Below are positions 10,759-19,850 of a DNA stretch of 64,000 nucleotides, one piece after another. The notes beneath the pieces were generated by a model that ran no database searches, had not been told where the DNA came from, and saw nothing but the letters and a program-made list of their open reading frames with translations. Source of the DNA: Achromobacter arsenitoxydans SY8. GTDB taxonomy: Bacteria > Pseudomonadota > Gammaproteobacteria > Burkholderiales > Burkholderiaceae_B. The translations under genes were made by a program, and so were the position numbers. The stretch lies in contig NZ_AGUF01000042.1 in assembly GCF_000236785.1 (NCBI RefSeq), positions 62,001 to 126,000 of the forward strand, written 5' to 3'. Each line of letters begins with the position of its first letter. Position 1 is the first letter of the stretch.

Positions 10759-10878
10759 GACGGCCTCGGTGTTTCGGAACTAGGGAATCGTTACGGCAAA
10801 AATGCCGAGCCCTTGCGGGCAAACACGGTATTTTCGCCCAGAGATTGGGTTGGTATCAAATCGTAGGTAAAAAGCTCA

Positions 10879-11679
10879 TCAATTCAGACTATTGCGGTAG
10901 TGGTAACGATCGGTCAAGTACAACCCCCGGCGGATTTCCATGGGGCGGTCACCGTACGTGTAAGACACCCGGTCTACCTGCAACAACGGCGTGCCGGCGG
11001 CAACATTAAGCAGCGTACAGGCTTCGGCCGGCGCGGCCACCGCGCGCAGCTTCTCGTCTGCGCGCACCATGCTGACGCCGAACTCGGATTCAAACAGGCC
11101 ATAGAGCGGCGCCTTGTTGGCGGTCAGCAGCTCAAGGGTAAGACCACGAAAAATAGAGCCGGGCAGCCAGATGTCGTCCAGCACGGTGGGCGTCTGCCCC
11201 ATGGACAGCAGGCGGCGGATCATCACGACCGTTTCGCCGGCCCGCAGATCCAGGGCCCGCGCGATCTCGGCGGGCGCACGCATGCGGCGGCACTCCAGGA
11301 TGCGGCTCTCAGCGCGGCCGGCCTCGCCTTCTTCGTCGGGGGCCAGGCGCAGGAAACGGTATCGCACGCGAGCTTCGTGGTGGGTGGCGACAAACGTGCC
11401 CTTGCCCTGGCGGCGCAGCAGCATGTGCTCGGCAGCCAGCTCATCGACCGCCTTGCGCACCGTGCCCTGGCTCACCTGAAAACGGGCGGCCAGATCAATT
11501 TCGCTGGGGATGAGCTCGCCGGGCTTCCATTCGCCGCGTTCGAGGCTTTGGACAAGCAGATCCTTGATCTGGCGGTAGAGCGGACTGAAAGCGGCCCCCT
11601 CGCCCGTGGGACGGGCGGCGCGAGTGCGTAAGGAGGTTTCGGGCCGGGGCTCTGCCATGGATCTTCTTGAAAGTGTCAT
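10879..11679 (-). CDS. GntR/HutC-family transcriptional regulator, probable TCA-gene regulator
   Basis: A 266-residue regulator. A winged helix-turn-helix lies at about residues 32-98, with SPLYRQIKDLLVQS, GELIPSEIDLAARFQVSQGT and RRQGKGTFVA. A C-terminal UTRA (chorismate-lyase-like) effector domain runs from about 105 to 258 and ends VDRVSYTYGDRPMEIRRGLY. It lies directly upstream of sdhC on the same strand and divergently from mdh, which suggests control of both. The palindrome at 11851-11862 is a candidate operator. The start at 11679 is less certain than an alternative ATG at 11658. The effector cannot be read from the sequence. Confidence 0.88.
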   Translation of the reverse strand: MTLSRRSMAEPRPETSLRTRAARPTGEGAAFSPLYRQIKDLLVQSLERGEWKPGELIPSEIDLAARFQVSQGTVRKAVDELAAEHMLLRRQGKGTFVATHHEARVRYRFLRLAPDEEGEAGRAESRILECRRMRAPAEIARALDLRAGETVVMIRRLLSMGQTPTVLDDIWLPGSIFRGLTLELLTANKAPLYGLFESEFGVSMVRADEKLRAVAAPAEACTLLNVAAGTPLLQVDRVSYTYGDRPMEIRRGLYLTDRYHYRNSLN

Positions 11680-11842
11680 GTTTATCCGGATGAATGGGAA
11701 AGCGGCGCAAAGGATGCAACCCCATCTGTAATGCGCTGCTGCGGCCGGTCTTCTGGCTTGTTACAGGCGCACGGCCAAGCGGGGCCGCGGCGCATTCGAA
11801 TAAACGCTCTATTGTGGCATATCGGGAGGCGAGCTGTCCAAC

Positions 11843-11862
11843 GTCTTATGTCTTATATAAGA
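11843..11862. promoter_or_regulatory. Candidate GntR operator upstream of mdh
   Basis: TCTTATATAAGA at 11851-11862 is a perfect 12-base palindrome. It is preceded by a tandem GTCTTAT repeat (11843-11849 and 11850-11856). It lies 11 bases upstream of the mdh -35 box, inside the 334-base divergent gap between the GntR gene and mdh. Short AT-centred palindromes are usual targets for HutC-type regulators. Assignment to this regulator is inference. Confidence 0.55.
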
Positions 11863-11873
11863 TAGAAGAGCAA

Positions 11874-11902
11874 TTGACGCATACGTTAATTCGATCTAGG
11901 AT
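11874..11902 (+). promoter_or_regulatory. Sigma-70 type promoter of mdh
   Basis: TTGACG at 11874-11879 and TAGGAT at 11897-11902 are separated by exactly 17 bases. They lie about 110 bases upstream of the mdh start codon, leaving a leader of roughly 100 bases. Confidence 0.65.
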
Positions 11903-12013
11903 TCAAAGCTGCCCGCGCGACGCGCAGAGCGGCTGCGGCCGCGCTGATACCCGCGCCCAACGATTACACTGATCGGTGAGATTTTTCTCGCCAAACCATT
12001 ACGGAGAACGTCC

Positions 12014-13003
12014 ATGTCCAAGCCTGCCTTGCGTGTCGCCGTCACCGGCGCCGCCGGCCAAATCGGTTACGCACTGCTATTCCGCATCGCCTCGGGCGAA
12101 ATGCTGGGTAAAGATCAACCCGTCATCCTGCAACTGCTGGAAATCCCCGACGAGAAAGCGCAAAAGGCCCTGAAGGGCGTCATCATGGAACTGGATGACT
12201 GCGCCTTCCCGCTGCTGCAGGAAGTCACCGCGCACAGCGACCCGCGCACCGCCTTCAAGGACGCCGACGTGGCCCTGCTGGTCGGCGCCCGTCCCCGCGG
12301 CCCCGGCATGGAACGCAAGGACCTGCTGTCGGTCAACGCCCAGATCTTCACGGCCCAGGGCAAGGCCCTGAACGACGTCGCCAGCCGCAACGTCAAGGTC
12401 CTGGTCGTCGGCAACCCCGCCAACACCAATGCCTACATCGCCATGAAGTCGGCCCCGGACCTGCCGGCCAAGAACTTCACCGCCATGCTGCGCCTGGACC
12501 ACAACCGCGCCCTGTCGCAACTGGCCGCCAAGTCGGGCAAGGCCGTCGCCGACATCGAAAAGCTGGTCGTGTGGGGCAACCACTCGCCCACGATGTACCC
12601 CGACTTCCGCTTCGCCACCGTCGGCGGCGAATCGCTGTCCAAGCTGATCAACGACGACGCCTGGAACCGCGACACGTTCATCCCCACCGTGGGCAAGCGC
12701 GGCGCCGCCATCATCGAAGCCCGCGGCCTGTCCTCGGCCGCTTCGGCCGCCAACGCCGCCATCGACCACGTCCGCGACTGGGTCCTGGGCAGCAACGGCA
12801 AGTGGGTCACGATGGGCATCCCGTCGGACGGCTCCTACGGCATCCCCGAAGGCATCATCTACGGCGTGCCGGTCACGACCGAAAACGGCGAATACAAGCG
12901 CATCGAAGGCCTGGAAATCGACGCCTTCTCGCGCGAGCGCCTGGACTTCACGCTGAAAGAGCTCCTGGAAGAGCGCGACGGCGTCAAGGACCTGCTGAAG
13001 TAA
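12014..13003 (+). CDS. mdh: Malate dehydrogenase
   Basis: A 329-residue NAD-dependent enzyme that interconverts malate and oxaloacetate. The nucleotide-binding loop [12 protein letters not shown] is at residues 13-24. [15 protein letters not shown] holds substrate-binding arginines on the mobile loop. [11 protein letters not shown] and [11 protein letters not shown] supply the third arginine and the catalytic histidine. Length and pattern are those of type 2 bacterial malate dehydrogenases. The ATG follows ACGGAGAACGTCC. It is divergent from the GntR-sdh-gltA genes and ends at a hairpin before prpB. Confidence 0.97.
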   Translation: MSKPALRVAVTGAAGQIGYALLFRIASGEMLGKDQPVILQLLEIPDEKAQKALKGVIMELDDCAFPLLQEVTAHSDPRTAFKDADVALLVGARPRGPGMERKDLLSVNAQIFTAQGKALNDVASRNVKVLVVGNPANTNAYIAMKSAPDLPAKNFTAMLRLDHNRALSQLAAKSGKAVADIEKLVVWGNHSPTMYPDFRFATVGGESLSKLINDDAWNRDTFIPTVGKRGAAIIEARGLSSAASAANAAIDHVRDWVLGSNGKWVTMGIPSDGSYGIPEGIIYGVPVTTENGEYKRIEGLEIDAFSRERLDFTLKELLEERDGVKDLLK

Positions 13004-13020
13004 GCAGCGCGCAGTAAACA

Positions 13021-13050
13021 GGATTGGGCCCGTTCATGCGGGCCCAATCC
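13021..13050 (+). terminator. Long hairpin after mdh
   Basis: GGATTGGGCCCG (13021-13032), a 6-base loop and CGGGCCCAATCC (13039-13050) form a perfect 12-bp stem. Only a weak TTAAG tail follows. It probably terminates or stabilises the mdh transcript before prpB. Confidence 0.7.
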
Positions 13051-13190
13051 TTAAGCAAGGCAGGAACACAAGCAAGGCCGGAACATAAACCTGTCTCGTT
13101 GCCCAGCCGCGGAAGGATTGTCGCGCAGGGGACAGATTTATTTTTCGGACCCACGCTAAGGTCGTGGGCTACCAAGAACAGGAGACAAAC

Positions 13191-14081
13191 ATGTCCAGAC
13201 CCGAATCGCCCGGCGCCCTCTTCCGTCGCGCGCTCGCCGAAGAAAATCCGCTGCAGATCATCGGCGCCATCAACGCCAACCACGCCCTGCTGGCCAAGCG
13301 CGCCGGCTACCGCGCGATCTACCTGTCCGGCGGCGGCGTCGCGGCCGGCTCGCTGGGCCTGCCGGACCTGGGCATCAACACCATGGACGACGTCCTGACC
13401 GACGTGCGCCGCATCACCGACGTCTGCGATGTGCCGCTGCTGGTCGACATCGACACCGGCTTCGGCCCGTCGGCGTTCAACATCGCCCGCTCCGTCAAGA
13501 GCCTGATCAAGTTCGGCGCGGCCGCCTGCCACATCGAAGACCAGGTCGGCGCCAAGCGCTGCGGCCACCGCCCCGGCAAGGAAATCGTCAGCACCGAAGA
13601 AATGGCCGACCGCGTGAAGGCCGCCGCCGACGCGCGCACCGACAGCGACTTCTACCTGATCGCCCGCACCGACGCGATCGCCTCGCACGGCGTTGACGCC
13701 GCCATCGAGCGCGCGCTGGCCTGCGTGGAAGCCGGCGCCGACGCCATCTTCGCCGAAGCCGCCTACGACCTGCCCACCTACGACCGCTTCGTCAAAGCGG
13801 TCAAGGTGCCGGTGCTGGCCAACATCACCGAATTCGGCAAGACCCCGCTGTTCTCGGTCGAAGAGCTCAAGAGCGTGGGCGTGGGCATGGTGCTCTATCC
13901 GCTGTCCGCCTTCCGCGCCATGAACAAGGCCGCCGAAGCCGTCTACACGGCCATCCGCCGCGACGGCCACCAGAAGAACGTGGTCGACCTGATGCAGACG
14001 CGCGAAGAACTTTACGACCGCATCGGCTATCACGAATTCGAATCCAGGCTGGACGCGCTCTTCCAGAAGGGCAAGGCGTAG
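13191..14081 (+). CDS. prpB: 2-Methylisocitrate lyase
   Basis: A 296-residue isocitrate-lyase-superfamily enzyme that splits 2-methylisocitrate to pyruvate and succinate, the last step of the methylcitrate cycle. Landmarks are the [13 protein letters not shown] loop, VDIDTGFG and the [11 protein letters not shown] motif with the catalytic cysteine. The ATG at 13191 is chosen because CAGGAG lies just upstream; a GTG nine codons earlier has no such site. prpC follows after 90 bases. Confidence 0.95.
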   Translation: MSRPESPGALFRRALAEENPLQIIGAINANHALLAKRAGYRAIYLSGGGVAAGSLGLPDLGINTMDDVLTDVRRITDVCDVPLLVDIDTGFGPSAFNIARSVKSLIKFGAAACHIEDQVGAKRCGHRPGKEIVSTEEMADRVKAAADARTDSDFYLIARTDAIASHGVDAAIERALACVEAGADAIFAEAAYDLPTYDRFVKAVKVPVLANITEFGKTPLFSVEELKSVGVGMVLYPLSAFRAMNKAAEAVYTAIRRDGHQKNVVDLMQTREELYDRIGYHEFESRLDALFQKGKA

Positions 14082-14171
14082 TCCCACAACCTCCAGGCCG
14101 CGCCCCGGCGATCCCGGCGCGCTGCCCGCCCCCCATTGCATCTTCCAACGCGTAAGGAAAGGAGTAGAGAC

Positions 14172-15365
14172 ATGAGCACGGCTCCCAAGAAGCAAGAAGC
14201 CAAAACGGACGCCAAGCCGGAAGAAAAGGCCGGCTTCAAGCCCAAGAAGTCGGTCGCGCTGTCCGGCGTGGTCGCGGGCAACACCGCACTGTGTACGGTC
14301 GGCCGCAGCGGCAACGACCTGCACTATCGCGGCTACGACATCCTGGACATCGCCCACACCAGCGAGTTCGAGGAAATCGCCCACTTGCTGGTCCATGGCA
14401 AGCTGCCCAACAAAGCCGAACTCAAGGCCTACAAGGAAAAGCTGCGCAGCCTGCGCGGCCTGCCCGCGCAGCTGCAGGTGGCCCTGGAAGCCCTGCCCGC
14501 CGCCAGCCACCCGATGGACGTGATGCGCACGGCCGTGTCGGTGCTGGGCTGCGTCCTGCCTGAAAAAGACGACCACAACACCCCCGGCGCGCGCGACATC
14601 GCCGACCGCCTGATGGCCAACCTGGGCTCCGCCCTGCTCTACTGGTATCACTACAGCCACAACGGCCGCGTGATCGACGTGCAAACCGACGACGACAGCA
14701 TCGGCGGCCATTTCCTGCACCTGCTGCACGGCGAAAAGCCCAGCGACGAATGGGTCAAGGCGATGCACATCTCGCTGAACCTGTACGCCGAGCACGAATT
14801 CAACGCCTCCACGTTCACGGCGCGTGTCATCGCCGGCACCGGTTCGGACATGTTCTCGTCCATCTCGGGCGCCATCGGCGCGCTGCGCGGCCCCAAGCAC
14901 GGCGGCGCCAACGAAGTGGCGTTCGAAGTGCAGAAGCGCTACGAAACGCCGGACGAGGCCGAGGCCGACATCCGCCGCCGCGTGGAAGCCAAGGAAGTCA
15001 TCATCGGCTTCGGCCACCCGGTCTACACGGTGTCCGACCCCCGCAACAAGGTCATCAAGGAAGTGGCCAAGAAGCTGTCCAAGAAGGCCGGCACCACCAA
15101 GATGTTCGACATCGCCGAACGCCTGGAAACCGTCATGTGGGACGTCAAGAAGATGTTCCCCAACCTCGACTGGTTCTCGGCCGTCAGCTACCACATGATG
15201 GGCGTGCCCACCGCCATGTTCACTCCGCTGTTCGTCATTGCGCGCACCGCGGGCTGGTCGGCCCACATCATCGAGCAGCGCATCGACAACAAGATCATCC
15301 GCCCCACCGCCAACTACGTGGGCCCGGAAGACCAGAAGTTCGTGCCCATCGAAAAGCGCAAGTAA
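14172..15365 (+). CDS. prpC: 2-Methylcitrate synthase
   Basis: A 397-residue citrate-synthase-fold enzyme that condenses propionyl-CoA with oxaloacetate. Features include [44 protein letters not shown] and the [14 protein letters not shown] aspartate region. The VYTVSDPR form and sequence order fit PrpC rather than GltA; gltA itself lies at 5827. A lysine-rich tail of about 35 residues precedes the fold. AAGGAAAGGAG lies upstream of the chosen ATG. It lies between prpB and prpD. Confidence 0.94.
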   Translation: MSTAPKKQEAKTDAKPEEKAGFKPKKSVALSGVVAGNTALCTVGRSGNDLHYRGYDILDIAHTSEFEEIAHLLVHGKLPNKAELKAYKEKLRSLRGLPAQLQVALEALPAASHPMDVMRTAVSVLGCVLPEKDDHNTPGARDIADRLMANLGSALLYWYHYSHNGRVIDVQTDDDSIGGHFLHLLHGEKPSDEWVKAMHISLNLYAEHEFNASTFTARVIAGTGSDMFSSISGAIGALRGPKHGGANEVAFEVQKRYETPDEAEADIRRRVEAKEVIIGFGHPVYTVSDPRNKVIKEVAKKLSKKAGTTKMFDIAERLETVMWDVKKMFPNLDWFSAVSYHMMGVPTAMFTPLFVIARTAGWSAHIIEQRIDNKIIRPTANYVGPEDQKFVPIEKRK

Positions 15366-15422
15366 GGCGGGATCGAGGGCGCGGCATGGCCACCTGTATT
15401 CACTTTCCGGAGAGGTACCGCT

Positions 15423-16874
15423 ATGTCTGCCCCGATCTCCAACGTGCGTCCCGATCCCGACCAGGTCCTGGCCGATATCGCGGACTACGTCCTGACTTAT
15501 GAAATCAGCAGCGATCTTGCGTACGAGACCGCCCGCAACTGCCTGATCGACACGCTGGGCTGCGGCCTGGAAGCGCTGGAGTATCCGGCGTGCCGGAAAT
15601 TGCTGGGCCCGGTCGTGCCGGGCACCGTGGTGCCCAACGGCGCCAAGGTGCCCGGCACGCAGTTCCAGCTTGATCCCGTGCAGGCGGCCTTCAATATCGG
15701 CGCCATGATCCGCTGGCTGGATTTCAACGACACCTGGCTGGCGGCCGAATGGGGCCATCCGTCCGACAACCTGGGCGGCATCCTGGCCACGGCCGACTGG
15801 CTGTCGCGCACGGCGGTCGCCGCGGGCAAGCCGCCGCTTTCCATGCGCGACGTGCTGACCAGCATGATCAAGGCGCACGAGATCCAGGGCTGCATCGCCC
15901 TGGAAAACTCCTTCAACAAGGTGGGCCTGGACCACGTGGTGCTGGTCAAGGTGGCGTCCACCGCCGTCGTCGCGCAAATGCTGGGCCTGAGCCGGGACGA
16001 GGTGATCAACGCCGTATCGCTGGCCTGGGTCGACGGCCAAAGCCTGCGCACCTACCGCCACGCCCCCAACACCGGCAGCCGCAAGAGCTGGGCCGCTGGC
16101 GACGCCACCAGCCGCGCGGTGCGCCTGGCGCTCATCGCCCGGACCGGCGAAATGGGCTATCCGTCGGTGCTCACCGCCAAGACCTGGGGCTTCTACGACG
16201 TGCTCTTCAAGGGCCAGCCGTTCAAGTTCCAGCGCCCGTACGGCAGCTACGTGATGGAAAACGTGCTGTTCAAGATCTCGTTTCCGGCTGAATTCCATGC
16301 CCAGACTGCGGTGGAATGCGCCATGCAGATCCACGGCCGGCTCAAGGCTCTGGGCAAGAGCGCGGACGACATCCAGAAGATCACCATCCGCACCCACGAG
16401 GCCTGCATCCGCATCATCGACAAGAAGGGTCCGCTGGACAACCCCGCCGACCGGGACCACTGCATCCAGTACATGGTGGCCGTGCCGCTGCTGTTCGGAC
16501 GCCTCACTGCGGGCGACTACGAAGACGACGTGGCCCGGGACCCGCGCATCGACGCGCTGCGCGACAAGATCGTCTGCGTAGAGGATCCGGCTTACACCAG
16601 CGATTACCACAACCCCGCCAAGCGCTCGATCGCCAATGCCCTGACTGTCGAATTCAAGGACGGATCCGCGCTGGATGAAGTCGTCTGCGAATATCCCATC
16701 GGCCACAAGCGCCGCCGGGCCGACGGCATTCCACTCCTGGAAGCCAAGTTCCGCACCAACCTCGCCCGCGTGTTTCCGGCCCGCCAGCAGCAGCGCATCC
16801 TGGGCGCATCGCTGGACCAGAAAGCCCTGGAGGCGATGCCAGTCCACGAGTATCTGGATCTTTACGTAATCTGA
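15423..16874 (+). CDS. prpD: 2-Methylcitrate dehydratase
   Basis: A 483-residue MmgE/PrpD-family enzyme that dehydrates 2-methylcitrate. Recognisable segments are [55 protein letters not shown] and [17 protein letters not shown]. It is 57 bases after prpC and closes the prpBCD cluster. No acnD or prpF accompanies it, so the PrpD route with a general aconitase is expected. The ATG follows CCGGAGAGGTACCGCT. Confidence 0.95.
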   Translation: MSAPISNVRPDPDQVLADIADYVLTYEISSDLAYETARNCLIDTLGCGLEALEYPACRKLLGPVVPGTVVPNGAKVPGTQFQLDPVQAAFNIGAMIRWLDFNDTWLAAEWGHPSDNLGGILATADWLSRTAVAAGKPPLSMRDVLTSMIKAHEIQGCIALENSFNKVGLDHVVLVKVASTAVVAQMLGLSRDEVINAVSLAWVDGQSLRTYRHAPNTGSRKSWAAGDATSRAVRLALIARTGEMGYPSVLTAKTWGFYDVLFKGQPFKFQRPYGSYVMENVLFKISFPAEFHAQTAVECAMQIHGRLKALGKSADDIQKITIRTHEACIRIIDKKGPLDNPADRDHCIQYMVAVPLLFGRLTAGDYEDDVARDPRIDALRDKIVCVEDPAYTSDYHNPAKRSIANALTVEFKDGSALDEVVCEYPIGHKRRRADGIPLLEAKFRTNLARVFPARQQQRILGASLDQKALEAMPVHEYLDLYVI

Positions 16875-16898
16875 GGCGCTCTCCTGGAGATCCGCCCC

Positions 16899-16936
16899 GG
16901 CATCGGGGCCTGCGCCCGCGCGCAAGCCCCGATGCC
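16899..16936 (+). terminator. Inverted repeat after prpD
   Basis: GGCATCGGGGC (16899-16909) and GCCCCGATGCC (16926-16936) are perfect 11-base arms around a 16-base loop. They begin 24 bases after the prpD stop. There is no T run, so this may be an RNA-stabilising hairpin or a weak terminator. Confidence 0.5.
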
Positions 16937-16995
16937 CGGCCTGGATCGAGGATGGCCGCAGCTTACAATGCGGCTTTCCTCGATCGGATCGCGCC

Positions 16996-17424
16996 ATGGC
17001 CATGCTCTGGGTCAAGACCTTTCATATAGTCTTCATCGCTTCCTGGTTTGCCGGATTGTTCTATCTGCCGCGCATCTTCGTGAATCTGGCGCAGCAGTCG
17101 GACGAGACCGTCCAGGCCACGCTGCTGGGCATGGCCCGCCGCCTGTACCGGTTCACCACCATCCTGGCCGTCGTGGCCATCGTGTTCGGCATGTGGCTGT
17201 ACCTGGGCTACCGCATCGGCGTCGGCCCGGGCAATGGCTGGATGCACGCCAAGCTCTTTTTCGTCCTGCTCGTCATCGGCTACCATCACGCCTGTGGCGT
17301 CATGCTGCGTAAATTCGAACAGGGCAAGAACACCCGTTCGCACAAGTTCTATCGCTGGTTCAACGAAGTTCCCGTCTTGCTGCTCTTGGTGGTGGTGGCG
17401 CTGGTCGTCGTCAAACCCTTCTGA
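16996..17424 (+). CDS. hemJ: Protoporphyrinogen IX oxidase, HemJ type
   Basis: A 142-residue four-helix membrane protein. WVKTFHIVFIASWFAGLFYL at the N-terminus, with His10, and RWFNEVPVLLLLVVVALVVV at the C-terminus are characteristic of HemJ. HemJ oxidises protoporphyrinogen IX to protoporphyrin IX in bacteria that lack HemG and HemY. Length matches. The wider family is sometimes labelled CopD-like or UPF0093. It lies 33 bases before the rRNA methyltransferase gene, and the two may be co-transcribed. Confidence 0.88.
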   Translation: MAMLWVKTFHIVFIASWFAGLFYLPRIFVNLAQQSDETVQATLLGMARRLYRFTTILAVVAIVFGMWLYLGYRIGVGPGNGWMHAKLFFVLLVIGYHHACGVMLRKFEQGKNTRSHKFYRWFNEVPVLLLLVVVALVVVKPF

Positions 17425-17457
17425 TACCCCTACCTTTGCACATTCGCCAGGATTCGT

Positions 17458-19233
17458 ATGTCCTCTGATGAACAGGACCGTTCGCGCAAGACGCTGACGA
17501 TCAAGAAGACGGCGCGCGACGCGCACGCCGAAGGCGCGCCCAAGCGCACCCGCACCGGCGCCCGCGCGCGCCTGGTCGCGCAGATCGAGCGCACCCGGGA
17601 AAGCGTCGAACGCCAGAAGGATCCCGCCGGCTACCAGCGGCGCCAGGAAGAGGAAGCGCGCGGTGCGCGCAAACCCTCTGCCGGCGGTCGAAGCAGCGCC
17701 GGCCGAGGGCCGGCCCGCGAGGGCCAGCCCGGACGCGGACAATATGATCGCGGCCCGGATCGCGAAGGCGGGCGCGGCGCGTCCGGCCGGGGCCCATCGG
17801 CGCGCGGCCGCGCTGACGACACGCGCGGCGACACGGCGTCCGGTTCGCGTTCCGGCCGCGCCCCGCAGCGTGCGCCGCGACTGCGCGACGACCAGTACAT
17901 TGCTCCGGCCACGCCCGCGGGCCGCTTTTACGACCCCTTTGAAGATGACGGCCCCGCGCCCGAGTTCGCCCCCGAACCCGAACACGGGGACGCACCGGAA
18001 TTCGCGCAGGAATCCGAACATTCCCGCGAGCGCCACGCCCCCACCGTCGAAACACGCAGCCGGCGTCCGCGCGACGTCCGCCGCCCCGAAATCTTTACGG
18101 TGTTCGCCCCCTGCCCCCAGGGCCTGGAAGAGGCGCTGACCGCCGAAATGCAGGCCCTGGGCTACGAAGACGCACAGGCCGGCCGCGCGGGCTGCTCGTT
18201 CACGACCGACTGGCCCGGCGTACAGCGCGCCAATCTGTATTCCCGCCTGGCGACCCGCATCCTGGTGCAGGTTGCCCACGCCGAGATCTCGCACGAAGAC
18301 GACATCCTGGACCTGGCTCGCAGCACGCCCTGGGAACGCTGGTTCGGCGCCGAACAGACGCTGCGCGTCGACACGTCGGCCATCAAGAGCCCGGTGCAAA
18401 GCCTGCAGTATTGCAACCTGCGCGCCAAGGACGGCATCTGCGACCGCCTGCGCGAACTGGAAGGCGAACGCCCCAGCATCGACACGGTGCGCCCGGATGC
18501 GCGCGTCCATCTGTTCCTGACGGGCCATACCGCCACCCTCTACCTGGACACCTCCGGCGAATCCCTGTTCAAGCGCGGCTGGCGCCTGGACAAGGGTGAA
18601 GCGCCGCTGCGGGAAAACCTGGCGGCCGGCATGCTGGCGCTGGCAGGCTGGGATCCGGCCGCGCCGCTGCTCGATCCGTTCTGCGGTTCGGGCACTATCC
18701 TCATCGAAGCCGCCTGGATCGCACTGGGCGTGCCCCCGGGCATTTCCCGCCCGTTCGGCTTCGAGCGCCTGCGCGACCACGACGCCTACCGGTGGCGCGA
18801 CCTGAAGGAAGACGCACGCGCCCGCATCCTGCCCCAACTGGATGCGCCGCTGGTGGGATACGACCTGAATCCGCTAGCCATCGAATTCGCCCGCAACAAC
18901 GCGGAACGGGCCTGGCTTACTGCCGACTCGATCCGCTTCGAAGTCGGCGATGCACGCAACGTGACGGCGCCTGCCGATCACGGCTGGATCGTCACCAATC
19001 CGCCCTATGGCGAACGGATGGGGACCGAACAGGAAGCGGACCTGTGGCGCGACTGGGCCACCTGCCTGAAGCGCAACTTCGCAGGCTGGCAGCTCCATGT
19101 CATCACCAGCGACCTGACGCTGCCCAACCAGATGCGCCTGAAACCCAAGCGCCGGGTGCCCCTGCACAACGGTTCGCTGGATTGCCGCCTGTTCGGCTTC
19201 GAACTGGTGGCCGCGGGCTACCGCGACGCCTGA
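17458..19233 (+). CDS. rlmL: RlmL-type 23S rRNA guanine N2-methyltransferase with long Arg/Gly-rich N-terminal extension
   Basis: A 591-residue protein. Residues 1 to about 205 are charged, low-complexity and rich in Arg, Gly, Pro and Ser, with many RG dipeptides (for example at 75-145), and are probably disordered. From about 208 a THUMP-type RNA-binding region begins (FTVFAPCPQGLEEALTAEM). The Rossmann methyltransferase has DPFCGSG at 406-412 and the amino-methyltransferase motif NPPYGERMG starting at Asn514. This matches the RlmL half of RlmKL, which methylates G2445 of 23S rRNA; the RlmK half is absent. The extension keeps the same frame and GC-rich codon use, so a late start is possible but not required. 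Confidence 0.85.
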   Translation: MSSDEQDRSRKTLTIKKTARDAHAEGAPKRTRTGARARLVAQIERTRESVERQKDPAGYQRRQEEEARGARKPSAGGRSSAGRGPAREGQPGRGQYDRGPDREGGRGASGRGPSARGRADDTRGDTASGSRSGRAPQRAPRLRDDQYIAPATPAGRFYDPFEDDGPAPEFAPEPEHGDAPEFAQESEHSRERHAPTVETRSRRPRDVRRPEIFTVFAPCPQGLEEALTAEMQALGYEDAQAGRAGCSFTTDWPGVQRANLYSRLATRILVQVAHAEISHEDDILDLARSTPWERWFGAEQTLRVDTSAIKSPVQSLQYCNLRAKDGICDRLRELEGERPSIDTVRPDARVHLFLTGHTATLYLDTSGESLFKRGWRLDKGEAPLRENLAAGMLALAGWDPAAPLLDPFCGSGTILIEAAWIALGVPPGISRPFGFERLRDHDAYRWRDLKEDARARILPQLDAPLVGYDLNPLAIEFARNNAERAWLTADSIRFEVGDARNVTAPADHGWIVTNPPYGERMGTEQEADLWRDWATCLKRNFAGWQLHVITSDLTLPNQMRLKPKRRVPLHNGSLDCRLFGFELVAAGYRDA

Positions 19234-19382
19234 TCCCGCCTACGCCGCCTTCCGGGGCTGCAGCCTGGCGCTGCAGCCCTAGCGCCGCGTTGTAAAAGCG
19301 CCGCAACATGCCGCCCCTATCTTTGCTTATGGTGCCCCGCCGCGCGGTTTTGGGGCATTATCAGCACCAAGGTGTTGCCTGG

Positions 19383-19434
19383 TTGCACCAGCTTGCACCT
19401 CCCTCTTGCACAGTTTCAGGGTAAACCCTATAAT
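19383..19434 (+). promoter_or_regulatory. Strong promoter with three TTGCAC repeats for the small protein gene
   Basis: A perfect -10 box TATAAT lies at 19429-19434. TTGCAC at 19406-19411 has the right 17-base spacing to serve as a (poor) -35 box. Two further copies of TTGCAC stand at 19383-19388 and 19393-19398. The regular repeats suggest a bound regulator or an array of alternative -35 boxes. Confidence 0.6.
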
Positions 19435-19483
19435 TCGGGTATTCCCTAGTAGCACACAACTGAGCAAGCCCGTGGAGGCTATT

Positions 19484-19672
19484 GTGATCAACCCGAACAA
19501 CACCATCCGCCTGACCGACGAACTCGAGCGTCAACTGATGCTCCAGGCAATTGAAGAACAATTCCGTCCGCACCCGATGCGGGCGCTGGCTGCAGGCCTG
19601 CGTAAGCTGGCCCACGGCATCAAGGCCCTGGCTGGCAAGACGAGCGCCAAGAACGCGCACTCCGCTGCCTAA
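19484..19672 (+). CDS. Small 62-residue protein, function unknown
   Basis: A GTG-initiated frame preceded by GGAGG seven bases upstream, with a consensus TATAAT promoter about 50 bases before the start and terminators after the stop. The product is basic and alpha-helical in look: an acidic N-terminal half (RLTDELERQLMLQAIEEQF) and a lysine/alanine-rich C-terminal half. No signal peptide, membrane helix or cysteine. I do not recognise a family. Its own promoter, ribosome site and double terminator argue for a real, strongly expressed gene. The first residues INPNNTIRLTDELER are hydrophilic, so a cytosolic or nucleic-acid-binding role is plausible but unproven. Confidence 0.75.
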   Translation: MINPNNTIRLTDELERQLMLQAIEEQFRPHPMRALAAGLRKLAHGIKALAGKTSAKNAHSAA

Positions 19673-19712
19673 GCAAGGCCTGGGTCTTCGGGCCCGACAG
19701 ATTTTCCCCTTG

Positions 19713-19764
19713 GGGGCTGCATAGCCCCTTTTATAGACCCGCCCTTACCGGCGGGTTTTTTTTT
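19713..19764 (+). terminator. Tandem terminators after the small protein gene
   Basis: GGGGCT-GCAT-AGCCCC followed by TTTT (19713-19732) is the first hairpin. ACCCGCC, 6-base loop, GGCGGGT followed by a run of T (19737-19764) is the second. The second is a very strong intrinsic terminator and isolates this unit from the RDD gene. Confidence 0.92.
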
Positions 19765-19850
19765 GTGCCTGCCAGGCGGCTTGACCACAAGATCCAGGCA
19801 AGCCAGTCCGCCGGGCCGTCCCAAGGCGGGGCAGTGCATAATACGGCTCC

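Noticed and set aside
7540-10866. Open plus-strand frame of over 1,100 codons antisense to sdhA and sdhB
   Set aside because: It mirrors the sdh genes codon for codon and is rich in Val, Gln, His and Arg. This is a shadow, not a gene.
11851-11862. TCTTATATAAGA as a -10 element for the GntR gene
   Set aside because: It contains TATA but no matching -35 hexamer at proper spacing on the minus strand. Its perfect symmetry fits an operator better.
12984-17015. Open minus-strand frame of over 1,300 codons antisense to prpBCD
   Set aside because: The high GC content at third codon positions removes stops on the opposite strand. The prpB, prpC and prpD proteins in the plus frame are clear, and the antisense reading is low-complexity without motifs.
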